Assembly: GCA_034003955.1 (NCBI GenBank) | Contig: JAVEXO010000023.1 | Location: forward strand, 1-41,610 | Source: SZUA-370 sp034003955 | GTDB lineage: Bacteria; Spirochaetota; Spirochaetia; Treponematales; UBA12059 | Length of the DNA stretch: 41,610 nucleotides | Direction: 5' to 3' | Part shown: positions 1 through 6,760 of the stretch, piece after piece | How the letters are laid out: the number at the start of each line of letters is the position of its first letter | Position numbering within the stretch: position 1 is the first letter of the stretch | Translations under genes and position numbers: made by a program | Notes under the pieces: model-generated | Seen by the model: the letters and a program-made list of their open reading frames with translations, nothing else | Databases searched by the model: none | Told to the model about the DNA's origin: nothing

Positions 1-216
1 GGTCAAGAGGCCCAGCCATGGAGCCAAGGGGGTCAGGGGCTCGAGTACTACGGTGACAGAGGCGGCAGCGAAGGCGCCAACCATCATGATTCCCTCTAAG
101 GCTATGTTGACGACACCCGATCGCTCGCTAAAAAGCCCGCCTAAGGCCGCTATTATGAGGGGTGAGGCGAACATGAGGGCTATGGGGAGCATCTCTAAAA
201 GAAGGTTGAAGTTCAT
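1..216 (-). CDS. ABC transporter permease of the BMP/nucleoside class (second permease, C-terminus outside window)
   Basis: Only the first 72 codons are present; the gene runs off the left edge. The visible N-terminus (MNFNLLLEMLPIALMFASPL) leads into a motif ERSGVVNIALEGIMMVGAF, which matches the ERAGILNLGLEGIMLMGAV stretch of the intact permease at 20757-21710. This identifies it as an inner-membrane permease of the BPD_transp_2 family that pairs with BMP-type binding lipoproteins. Its ATG overlaps the stop codon of the upstream permease by 4 bp (ATGA), so the two are translationally coupled. It should be the last structural gene of the PnrA-like transporter operon. Confidence 0.9.
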   Translation of the reverse strand, partial: MNFNLLLEMLPIALMFASPLIIAALGGLFSERSGVVNIALEGIMMVGAFAAASVTVVLEPLTPLAPWLGLLT

Positions 217-1352
217 ACTCCCACCTCCCCATCACCACCGGAAGCAGTCAAGACCAGCGCTTTAGCCCTTCTTCCCTTGGCAAGATCGAGGATGCGTTCT
301 AGCCCTAGTTTCATGGCTACAAACATGACTATGGAAGCCTGAATGATGCCGCCTATCTCACGTGGAATGCCTGCCGACTGCATCAAGGGGCCAGCCGATT
401 TAAGCACACCAAACAGTAATCCTGCCAGAAGTATGCCAGGAGCGTGATTCATACCGACCAAGGCGACGGCAATGCCGTCGAAGCCATAGCCTTCTGCCGC
501 CGGCAGTGCACGGCCAAAACTGAAGGTGCCCGTCGTTATGATGGCACCTGCAAGGCCTGCAAAGGCGCCGGCTATGACCATAGACAACACAACGTTTCTG
601 TTAACCTTCATGCCCGCATACTTGGCGGCGTCCTTATTGAAGCCGACGGCCCTCAGGCTGAAGCCGAAGGTTGTTTTTTCGAGGATGAACCAGAATGCCA
701 GGACGGCTATGATGACAGGAATGAAGCCCCAGTTGAGTCTTGATCCGTTGGTAAGGTTGGCAAGCCATGGGTCCTTGAGTAAGGCCGATGCCGGAAAATC
801 AGCCGTCTTGACCCTGTCTACAGAACCGAACACATTGAGGATTGTCCAGTTATTGAAGTGTAGTGCGACATAGTTGAGCATTATGGTAACGACAACCTCA
901 TGAACATTGAAACGGGCCTTGAGATAACCGGGTATGGCGCCCCAAATGGCACCGGCACCCATGCCGGCCAAGAGAATGAGCGGTACATGAATGAAGCCCG
1001 GTGCCTTTACCGTCAAGGCAACCGCCGTAGCCGCCAGCGAACCCATCATCAACTGTCCCTCGGCGCCTATGTTGAACATACCGGTGCGGAACGTGAAGCC
1101 GACGCATAGGCCCGTCAGAATGATTGGCATGGCTTGGATGACGAGTTCACCAATATGCCTGGGATTAAAACCGCCCCTGGCTATATTGATGCCGGTGAGG
1201 CCCTGCAAAATTGCATTAAACATGAGCAGAGGGTTCTTGCCGGTAATGGCGACGACTATTGAGCCGAGCAGAAAGCCCAGGCCAACCGCGACGAGTGGCA
1301 CGAGCACCTTGCGCCCATTCGATACTTTTATTTTCTTCTTAGTGGTGGTCAT
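213..1352 (-). CDS. ABC transporter permease of the BMP/nucleoside class (first permease)
   Basis: A 379-residue, strongly hydrophobic protein with several membrane segments after a short basic N-terminus (MTTTKKKIKVSNGRK). The conserved stretch GMFNIGAEGQLMMGSLAAT is the hallmark of this permease type, and the paralogue at 21707-22798 carries NIGAEGQLTLGGVAAT at the same place. With the ATPase upstream and the second permease downstream it forms the channel of a nucleoside-type importer. The start overlaps the ATPase stop by 4 bp and its own stop overlaps the next ATG by 4 bp. An AGGA-type ribosome site precedes the ATG. In T. pallidum the analogous gene is pnrD. Confidence 0.93.
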   Translation of the reverse strand: MTTTKKKIKVSNGRKVLVPLVAVGLGFLLGSIVVAITGKNPLLMFNAILQGLTGINIARGGFNPRHIGELVIQAMPIILTGLCVGFTFRTGMFNIGAEGQLMMGSLAATAVALTVKAPGFIHVPLILLAGMGAGAIWGAIPGYLKARFNVHEVVVTIMLNYVALHFNNWTILNVFGSVDRVKTADFPASALLKDPWLANLTNGSRLNWGFIPVIIAVLAFWFILEKTTFGFSLRAVGFNKDAAKYAGMKVNRNVVLSMVIAGAFAGLAGAIITTGTFSFGRALPAAEGYGFDGIAVALVGMNHAPGILLAGLLFGVLKSAGPLMQSAGIPREIGGIIQASIVMFVAMKLGLERILDLAKGRRAKALVLTASGGDGEVGV

Positions 1353-2869
1353 ACTGCTTTCCTGATCGAGCCCGACATCAAGAGCCCCAGTTCGTTCTCG
1401 TCTGTCTCTCGTGCATCTACAATGCCTACAATCTCGCCGCCGTAAATGACAGCTATGCGGTCGGAGACGTCGAGTATCTCGTCGAGCTCAAGAGACACGA
1501 GTAGGATTGCCTTGCCCTTGTCTCTCTCTGCCACGATTCTGCCGTGGATATACTCAATGGCTCCGACATCGAGACCACGGGTTGGCTGGGCTATGATGAA
1601 TGCCTCCGGTGAACGGTCTATCTCCCTGGCAAGAATGGCCTTTTGCTGATTACCGCCTGACATGGAGCGGGCGAGCGTATCGGGACCTTGGCCTGCCCTC
1701 ACGTCGAATTCCTCTATGAGACGCTCTGAATTCTTGCGGATGGCAGAAAAGTCCAGGATCCCGTAGTGCGCGAAAGGTGGATTGCCATAGCTGTGTATTA
1801 CCATGTTCTCATCGAGTCTGAAGTCAAGGACAAGACCATGACGATGTCTATCTTCCGGTATATGACCAAGGCCCTGGTCGAGCCGCTGGCGTACAGGCAG
1901 GCTTGTGATGTCTTGCCCATTGATCTTTACCGAACCAGACTCTATCTTGGTTAACCCAGTGAGAGCCTGGACAAGCTCGGTCTGTCCGTTGCCGTCAATG
2001 CCGCAGAGACCCAGTATCTCGCCACGCTTTACCTGCAATGATAGATTCTTTACTCCTAGAAGGTTCTTTGAGTTCTTGACACACAAGTTCTCTATCTCCA
2101 TCACAATATCGCCAGGCTGCGCGACGCTCTTCTCAACGGAGAAGTTAACATCCCTGCCAACCATCATGTGAGCCATTTCTGCCTCGCTGGTATCAGCAAC
2201 GGGAACCGTTCCTATGAGTTTACCGCGGCGTAACACGGTGCAGGTATCGGCGACTTCTTTTATCTCTTTGAGTTTATGCGTTATGAGGAGTATCGTCTTT
2301 CCTTCTTCAACAAGCCTGCGCATGATGGCCATCAATTCATGGATTTCTTGCGGAGTCAGTACGGCTGTCGGCTCGTCGAAGATGAGTATTTCTGCGTCAC
2401 GGTACAGCATCTTTAAAATCTCTACCCGTTGCTGCATACCCACACCAATATCTTCTATCTTGGACCTTGGATCGACATCAAGGCCGTAGAGCTTGGAAAT
2501 CTCCGCTACCTTGGCCGCCGCACGGTCGGTATCAAGCACCAAACCTTTGCAAGGTTCCAGGCCAAGAATGATATTCTCTGTAACGGTAAAATTATGCACA
2601 AGCTTGAAATGCTGATGTACCATACCGATGCCTAATTCGTTGGCAACATTAGGATCACTTATACGAACGTCTTTACCTCTGATACTGATACTACCGCTAT
2701 CGGGTGAATAGAGCCCGAAGAGAATACTCATTAACGTCGACTTGCCGGCACCGTTTTCGCCTAGAAGGGCGTGAATCGACCCCTTCTCTACCTGGAGCGT
2801 CACATCATCGTTGGCGCGAATTCCAGGGAAGTCCTTGACGATATTGAGCATCTCGATGATATATGCCAT
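1349..2869 (-). CDS. ABC transporter ATP-binding protein, duplicated ATPase domains (PnrC-like)
   Basis: The cytoplasmic motor of the transporter, 506 residues from the chosen ATG. It has two ABC domains in tandem, as in sugar/nucleoside importers. The first has an intact Walker A (GENGAGKST), the signature-like GVGMQQRVEIL and Walker B IFDEPTAVLTP. The second has a degenerate Walker A (GIDGNGQTE) but a full signature MSGGNQQKAILAREI. A longer frame extends upstream to 2938, but the extra 23 residues do not match the family. The ATG at 2869 (MAYIIEMLNIV) has a G-rich ribosome site. It lies downstream of a terminator that separates it from the binding-protein gene, which would keep its expression below that of the lipoprotein. 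The stop overlaps the permease start. Confidence 0.93.
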   Translation of the reverse strand: MAYIIEMLNIVKDFPGIRANDDVTLQVEKGSIHALLGENGAGKSTLMSILFGLYSPDSGSISIRGKDVRISDPNVANELGIGMVHQHFKLVHNFTVTENIILGLEPCKGLVLDTDRAAAKVAEISKLYGLDVDPRSKIEDIGVGMQQRVEILKMLYRDAEILIFDEPTAVLTPQEIHELMAIMRRLVEEGKTILLITHKLKEIKEVADTCTVLRRGKLIGTVPVADTSEAEMAHMMVGRDVNFSVEKSVAQPGDIVMEIENLCVKNSKNLLGVKNLSLQVKRGEILGLCGIDGNGQTELVQALTGLTKIESGSVKINGQDITSLPVRQRLDQGLGHIPEDRHRHGLVLDFRLDENMVIHSYGNPPFAHYGILDFSAIRKNSERLIEEFDVRAGQGPDTLARSMSGGNQQKAILAREIDRSPEAFIIAQPTRGLDVGAIEYIHGRIVAERDKGKAILLVSLELDEILDVSDRIAVIYGGEIVGIVDARETDENELGLLMSGSIRKAV

Positions 2870-2994
2870 CGCGTGCCCCCATGCTGTTTGGAGAAAATCT
2901 TTCCTGCTACGGCTTAGCCATAAGGAAGTCGTTAACAATACAATAGAATTGTTTTTTCTGGAAGCGGATATTGATACAGATCTAACGTATTAGC

Positions 2995-3023
2995 AATAAA
3001 AAAACCGCCCCGAAGGGCGGTTT
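2995..3023 (-). terminator. Rho-independent terminator after the PnrA-like lipoprotein gene
   Basis: Read on the minus strand, a stem AAACCGCCC / GGGCGGTTT closes a short TTCG-type loop and runs directly into a stretch of T residues. It lies about 45 nt past the lipoprotein stop codon and before the ATPase gene. The likely effect is partial termination, giving abundant binding-protein mRNA and less transporter mRNA. Confidence 0.9.
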
Positions 3024-3067
3024 GATTAGCACGGCGGCCAAAAAGCCGGGGCTATTGTAAAGGATCC

Positions 3068-4105
3068 TTACTTCGCGGGAACCTCGGAGACGGACAGAGC
3101 GCCAGAGGCGATCTTGCCGGCATATTCCTTGACGGTCGCAACGATATCGGCAGGGAGGTTGGGGTTGGTGTCGGGGATGCCGACGCCGGCGTTGTTCAAG
3201 GCGAATACCATGACGGTTCCACCGGGGAACTGGTCAGCCTTGGCGAGCTTGGCTACTTCATAGGCAGCTACGTCTACACGCTTCATCATGGAGGTGAGTA
3301 CGGCTGACTTGTCGCCATAGAGACCGTCGGTATACTGATCCTTGTCTACACCAATGGCCCAGCGAACATCGCCCTTCTCTGAGCGTTCCTTGGCTTCCTT
3401 GATCATGCCGTTGCCGGTACCACCAGCAGCGTGGAAGATGATGTATGCGCCAGCATTGAACTGCTTTTGAGCGATGGCCTGTCCCTTGTCGGGAGCGCCG
3501 AAGTCACCGGCATAGTCTACGAGGACCTTGGCTTCGGGATAGACAGCCATTACGCCCTGCTCAAAACCAGCCTGGAAACGCTCGATGAGCGGGAACTGCA
3601 TGCCACCGATGAATCCTACAACCTTCTTACCGTCGGCCTTGGCCTTGAGACCAGCCGCTACGCCGACGAGGTATGAACCTTCGTGCTCGGCAAACACTGC
3701 GCTGACTACGTTGGGCTTCTGAACCACGGTGTCGATAACCAAAAGCTTCTGGCTTGGATACTTGTCTGCGACTTCACCCATGGCCTTCTCAAAGAGGAAG
3801 CCTGGAGCGACGATAAGGTCAAGCTTCTCGTCGGCGAAGGTGGAGAGGTTAGGCACATAGTCGGCTTCAGCCGAAGACTGCAGATACTTGTAGTCTGTTC
3901 CCTTTACAAGGCTGTTTTCTTCGCCGAAGCGAACGATGCCTTCCCAGGTTCCCTGGTTAAAGGACTTGTCATCGATTCCACCAAGGTCGGTGACGAGACC
4001 TATTTTAAAGGTGGGAGCCGCGGGAGCGGCCGCTTCTTTCTTGGCGCAACCGGTCATAGCCAGTGCGACGATAAGAAGTGCGGCGAAGAACGTTCGATAC
4101 TTCAT
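3068..4105 (-). CDS. pnrA: BMP-family substrate-binding lipoprotein, PnrA/TmpC-like purine nucleoside receptor
   Basis: A 345-residue lipoprotein that captures the ligand in the periplasm for the ABC transporter encoded downstream. The signal peptide ends in a lipobox LAMTGC (Cys20), followed by a KKEAAAPAA linker. The family signature DLGGIDDKSFNQGTWEG is present, as are GFIGGMQFPLIERF, the glycine-rich HAAGGTGNGM and IGVDKDQYT. These are the segments that line the ligand cleft in the T. pallidum purine nucleoside receptor PnrA (TmpC). An AAGGAG ribosome site precedes the ATG. It has its own promoter and is followed by a strong terminator. Purine nucleosides are the likely ligand from family knowledge; the sequence alone does not prove specificity. 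Confidence 0.93.
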   Translation of the reverse strand: MKYRTFFAALLIVALAMTGCAKKEAAAPAAPTFKIGLVTDLGGIDDKSFNQGTWEGIVRFGEENSLVKGTDYKYLQSSAEADYVPNLSTFADEKLDLIVAPGFLFEKAMGEVADKYPSQKLLVIDTVVQKPNVVSAVFAEHEGSYLVGVAAGLKAKADGKKVVGFIGGMQFPLIERFQAGFEQGVMAVYPEAKVLVDYAGDFGAPDKGQAIAQKQFNAGAYIIFHAAGGTGNGMIKEAKERSEKGDVRWAIGVDKDQYTDGLYGDKSAVLTSMMKRVDVAAYEVAKLAKADQFPGGTVMVFALNNAGVGIPDTNPNLPADIVATVKEYAGKIASGALSVSEVPAK

Positions 4106-4154
4106 ACATGTCTCCTTTGCAGTTTTTTTAGTAAGACAAAAAACGTGGAATATG

Positions 4155-4183
4155 ATAATAAACCCTTACTGCATTCGTTGCAA
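4155..4183 (-). promoter_or_regulatory. Sigma70-type promoter for the PnrA-like transporter genes
   Basis: On the minus strand TTGCAA (4178-4183) and TATTAT (4155-4160) are separated by exactly 17 bp, 50 bp before the ATG of the lipoprotein gene. It lies between the two tandem BMP genes, so the PnrA-like gene can be transcribed apart from deoC and the upstream paralogue. Confidence 0.6.
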
Positions 4184-4210
4184 GGTGGTTTACCTGTTTA
4201 TAGGCCCATT

Positions 4211-5389
4211 TCACCTGAGGATGTCTATAAAGTCGGCCAAAGCCTGTTCGTCCTTGGGTACAATGAGTTCCCCCGACCCGATACGACGGGCCAAGTCAGA
4301 AAGCGTTGTGACAACATCGGCTGGAAGGCCACTGGCTACATACCCTACCCCACCTTCTGATATGCCAAAGGTACGGTATCCGCCAGGTATTGGAACGTCG
4401 GATAGGAGTTCCTGGCCAAGGGCATAGACCACTCTGTCTACGCGCTTGAGCATCGAGGTTACAACGACCTTTGCCAGGAGCTGATCTGCCTGCTCATTAG
4501 AGGCTGCAAGGATTGATGCCTGGTCGGAATCTACACCTATGGCCTTGGCTCCCAGGCGTTCGGCCGCCTCGAACACACCACGACCCGAGGCCCTGGCAGC
4601 ATGATAGATGACCGCCGCATTAGCCTGATACAACACCGAGGCAAGTTCTCCCGCTCTTTTTGGGTCATTGAAACCGCCTGGCTCACGTGACACAAAGGCT
4701 GAAAGCACCCTGCCTGAGACTCTCAATGAGGGATTGGTATAGGCGGCTCCAGCCGTATATCCAGAAAGAAATCGGCGGATGAGCGGTGTGTCCATGCCGC
4801 CAATGAATCCTATCCTGGCGTCGGGCCCACGATCGGCGGCAATGAGCCCGGCATAGGCTCCTACAAGAAATGATCCTTCATTCTCGGCGAATTCTATACA
4901 GGTAATGGACGACTTTGTGCTGAGATCAGGTACGAGGCCGTCTATTAAAACAAAATGGGTGGCCGGGAAGTCGCGGGCTACCGAGCTGATGGAATCTGCG
5001 AAAAGAAACCCCAGGGCAATGACAAGATCCCGGCCTTCTTCTGCAAGGCTACGGAGCAATTGCTCCCTGTCTGCCCCATCGAGTTTAGATTCCAGGACCC
5101 GTATATCGAGCATGTAACCAAAGTCAGTCTCAGGATCATCGCGTATATGGCCATACGCATCACGAGCAAGCATGACAAGCCCATCGTAAGCGGAGCGGTT
5201 GAAGGAGGCATCGTCACGCCCGCCTATGTCGAAGACAAGCCCTATAGTCGGCACGCGTGCCGTAGGCCCGGTTTCCTTTTTTGGTTCGTCGCGGAATCCG
5301 CACGACAGAAACGAAATAGCCATCACGCAGGCAAAGGTACCGGCTAGCACGGGTGCAAGCGAGGCGGCTATGGGTCGGCTGTGATTCAT
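4211..5389 (-). CDS. Second BMP-family substrate-binding lipoprotein, divergent paralogue
   Basis: A 392-residue paralogue directly upstream of the PnrA-like gene. The start at 5389 is set by an AGGAGG site; the longer frame to 5443 has no support. A hydrophobic signal ends in FLSC (Cys30), an unusual but acceptable spirochaetal lipobox. Family segments are recognisable but altered: DIGGRDDASFNRSAYDG in place of DLGGIDDKSFNQGTWEG, HAARASGRGV in place of HAAGGTGNGM, IGVDSDQAS in place of IGVDKDQYT. GFIGGMDTPLIRRF is kept. The changes fall in ligand-contact regions of PnrA, so it may bind a different nucleoside or act as an accessory receptor for the same permease. A TATACT -10-like box sits at 5409-5414 without a good -35. 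Confidence 0.9.
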   Translation of the reverse strand: MNHSRPIAASLAPVLAGTFACVMAISFLSCGFRDEPKKETGPTARVPTIGLVFDIGGRDDASFNRSAYDGLVMLARDAYGHIRDDPETDFGYMLDIRVLESKLDGADREQLLRSLAEEGRDLVIALGFLFADSISSVARDFPATHFVLIDGLVPDLSTKSSITCIEFAENEGSFLVGAYAGLIAADRGPDARIGFIGGMDTPLIRRFLSGYTAGAAYTNPSLRVSGRVLSAFVSREPGGFNDPKRAGELASVLYQANAAVIYHAARASGRGVFEAAERLGAKAIGVDSDQASILAASNEQADQLLAKVVVTSMLKRVDRVVYALGQELLSDVPIPGGYRTFGISEGGVGYVASGLPADVVTTLSDLARRIGSGELIVPKDEQALADFIDILR

Positions 5390-5453
5390 GGCGATCCTCC
5401 TACGACACAGTATAACCCGGTATCGCCGCCGCTGCGCAAGCAAAACACGTGTC

Positions 5454-6125
5454 CTATTCAGGCAATTCGCTGACTATGGCAACGCCAGAGGATGCTCCGA
5501 GCCTGTCGGCGCCTGCATCGAGCATCTGGATGGCATCGTGGTAGCTACGGATACCGCCGGAAGCCTTTACCCGAAGCGTGTCACCTATGGTGCGTTTCAT
5601 AAGCTTGACGTCGTCGGCCGTAGCTCCACCGGTTCCGAATCCTGTACTCGTCTTGACGAAGTGTGCTCCTGCCTTGGCAGCCGCCTCACAGGCTTTTACC
5701 TTCTCGGCATCTGTAAGGTAACAGGTCTCTATTATAACCTTGACGGTGGCCTTGCCTGAAGCCTTGACTACCTGGCGTATATCTTCTTCTACTAGTTTCC
5801 AGTCAGCGGCCTTGGCATAGCCTATGTTTATGACCATATCCACCTCGTCGGCACCCTGCTTTACCGCCAAGGCTGCCTCGGCAGCCTTAGTCTCCGAGCT
5901 GTTTGCGCCGAGAGGGAAACCAATGACTGTGCAGACAAGAACCTTTGAGCCGGATAGCTCCCTGGCACACAGGCTTACCCAGCAAGGATTGACACAGACG
6001 CTGGCGAAGCCATTGGCCTTGGCCTCGATACAAAGCTCTCGAATCTGCTGCTCGGTAGCTATGGCCTTGAGCATAGTATGGTCGATTGTCCTGGCGATGC
6101 TCGCCTTTGTCCATTCGTTTGTCAT
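5454..6125 (-). CDS. deoC: Deoxyribose-phosphate aldolase
   Basis: A class I aldolase of 223 residues that cleaves 2-deoxyribose-5-phosphate to glyceraldehyde-3-phosphate and acetaldehyde. The Schiff-base lysine lies in FVKTSTGFG, and the second active-site lysine in VKASGGIRS. ARTIDHTMLK near the N-terminus and GADEVDMVINIG are also typical. The start at 6125 is preferred because AAGGAG sits just before it; an ATG six codons upstream has no ribosome site. It follows the HD-domain gene by 14 bp and precedes the BMP lipoproteins. This links salvage of the deoxyribose part of nucleosides with their uptake. Confidence 0.96.
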   Translation of the reverse strand: MTNEWTKASIARTIDHTMLKAIATEQQIRELCIEAKANGFASVCVNPCWVSLCARELSGSKVLVCTVIGFPLGANSSETKAAEAALAVKQGADEVDMVINIGYAKAADWKLVEEDIRQVVKASGKATVKVIIETCYLTDAEKVKACEAAAKAGAHFVKTSTGFGTGGATADDVKLMKRTIGDTLRVKASGGIRSYHDAIQMLDAGADRLGASSGVAIVSELPE

Positions 6126-6139
6126 CGGTATCTCCTTAC

Positions 6140-6751
6140 TCATATCTCGAATCGACGCGCCAGGAATTCCCTGCGTGTCGTTACCAGCTCGACGAGTTCG
6201 GCGAGCATTGTCTTGTTGGCTTTCTCGGCGATCGGAAACACGAAACGCTCAGTTTCATCGGCATAGCGTCGTATGAAGCTGATGTCTGTGGTATATCCGA
6301 GTGATATCATGTTGCTAATCCTGTCGGCTGTCTTGAGCACCAAGGCGCTCGGGCTCCCATACTCTAATATACGCGACAGAAAGGTTTCCTTGGATTCAAC
6401 GGGGCGTCTGGTTACCTCGAGGACAAGCTGGTATACGTCCTGACTCTCTTCGTCAATCTCCAGTATCCGTTCCCTATCAAAGTCAGGCACATCCTCGACG
6501 AGATCATGGATGACGGCGGCCTTTAGAAGCACCGAATCTATATAGCCATAGTCCATCAGTATGCCAAAGGTGTCTATCTGGTGCCGGAACATGTTGCCAC
6601 CGGAACGCCGACGCTTGCCTATGAGGGCAGTGGCAAGCTGTATATAGGGAGCCAGATGCATGCTCTTGAGGCGAATCATCTCTTCCTCGTCCATGGTCTT
6701 GGAGCGGGAAGCCATGTCTTCGGGGCGAAGGGGCCGCCCCTTCCTGTTCAC
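6140..6751 (-). CDS. Small HD-domain hydrolase resembling the SpoT/MESH1 alarmone hydrolase
   Basis: A 203-residue protein made of little more than one HD domain. The metal-site pattern of the RelA/SpoT hydrolase is visible: RHQIDTFGIL (His57), IHDLVEDVPD (His82, Asp83, Glu86, Asp87) and KTADRISNMI (Asp143). No synthetase or regulatory domains are present. That architecture fits a small alarmone hydrolase (SAH/MESH1 type) that would remove pyrophosphate from (p)ppGpp, but another nucleotide substrate is possible. Translation starts at GTG 6751, nine bases after the valS stop, with an AAGGTGG site inside the valS end; an internal ATG at 6715 lacks one. Coupling to valS places it next to amino-acid charging. 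Confidence 0.75.
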   Translation of the reverse strand: MNRKGRPLRPEDMASRSKTMDEEEMIRLKSMHLAPYIQLATALIGKRRRSGGNMFRHQIDTFGILMDYGYIDSVLLKAAVIHDLVEDVPDFDRERILEIDEESQDVYQLVLEVTRRPVESKETFLSRILEYGSPSALVLKTADRISNMISLGYTTDISFIRRYADETERFVFPIAEKANKTMLAELVELVTTRREFLARRFEI

Positions 6752-6760
6752 GCGGCCACC

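Noticed and set aside
4106..4154. Purine or 2'-deoxyguanosine riboswitch before the PnrA-like gene
   Set aside because: The leader of about 45 nt is too short for the aptamer and lacks its conserved core.
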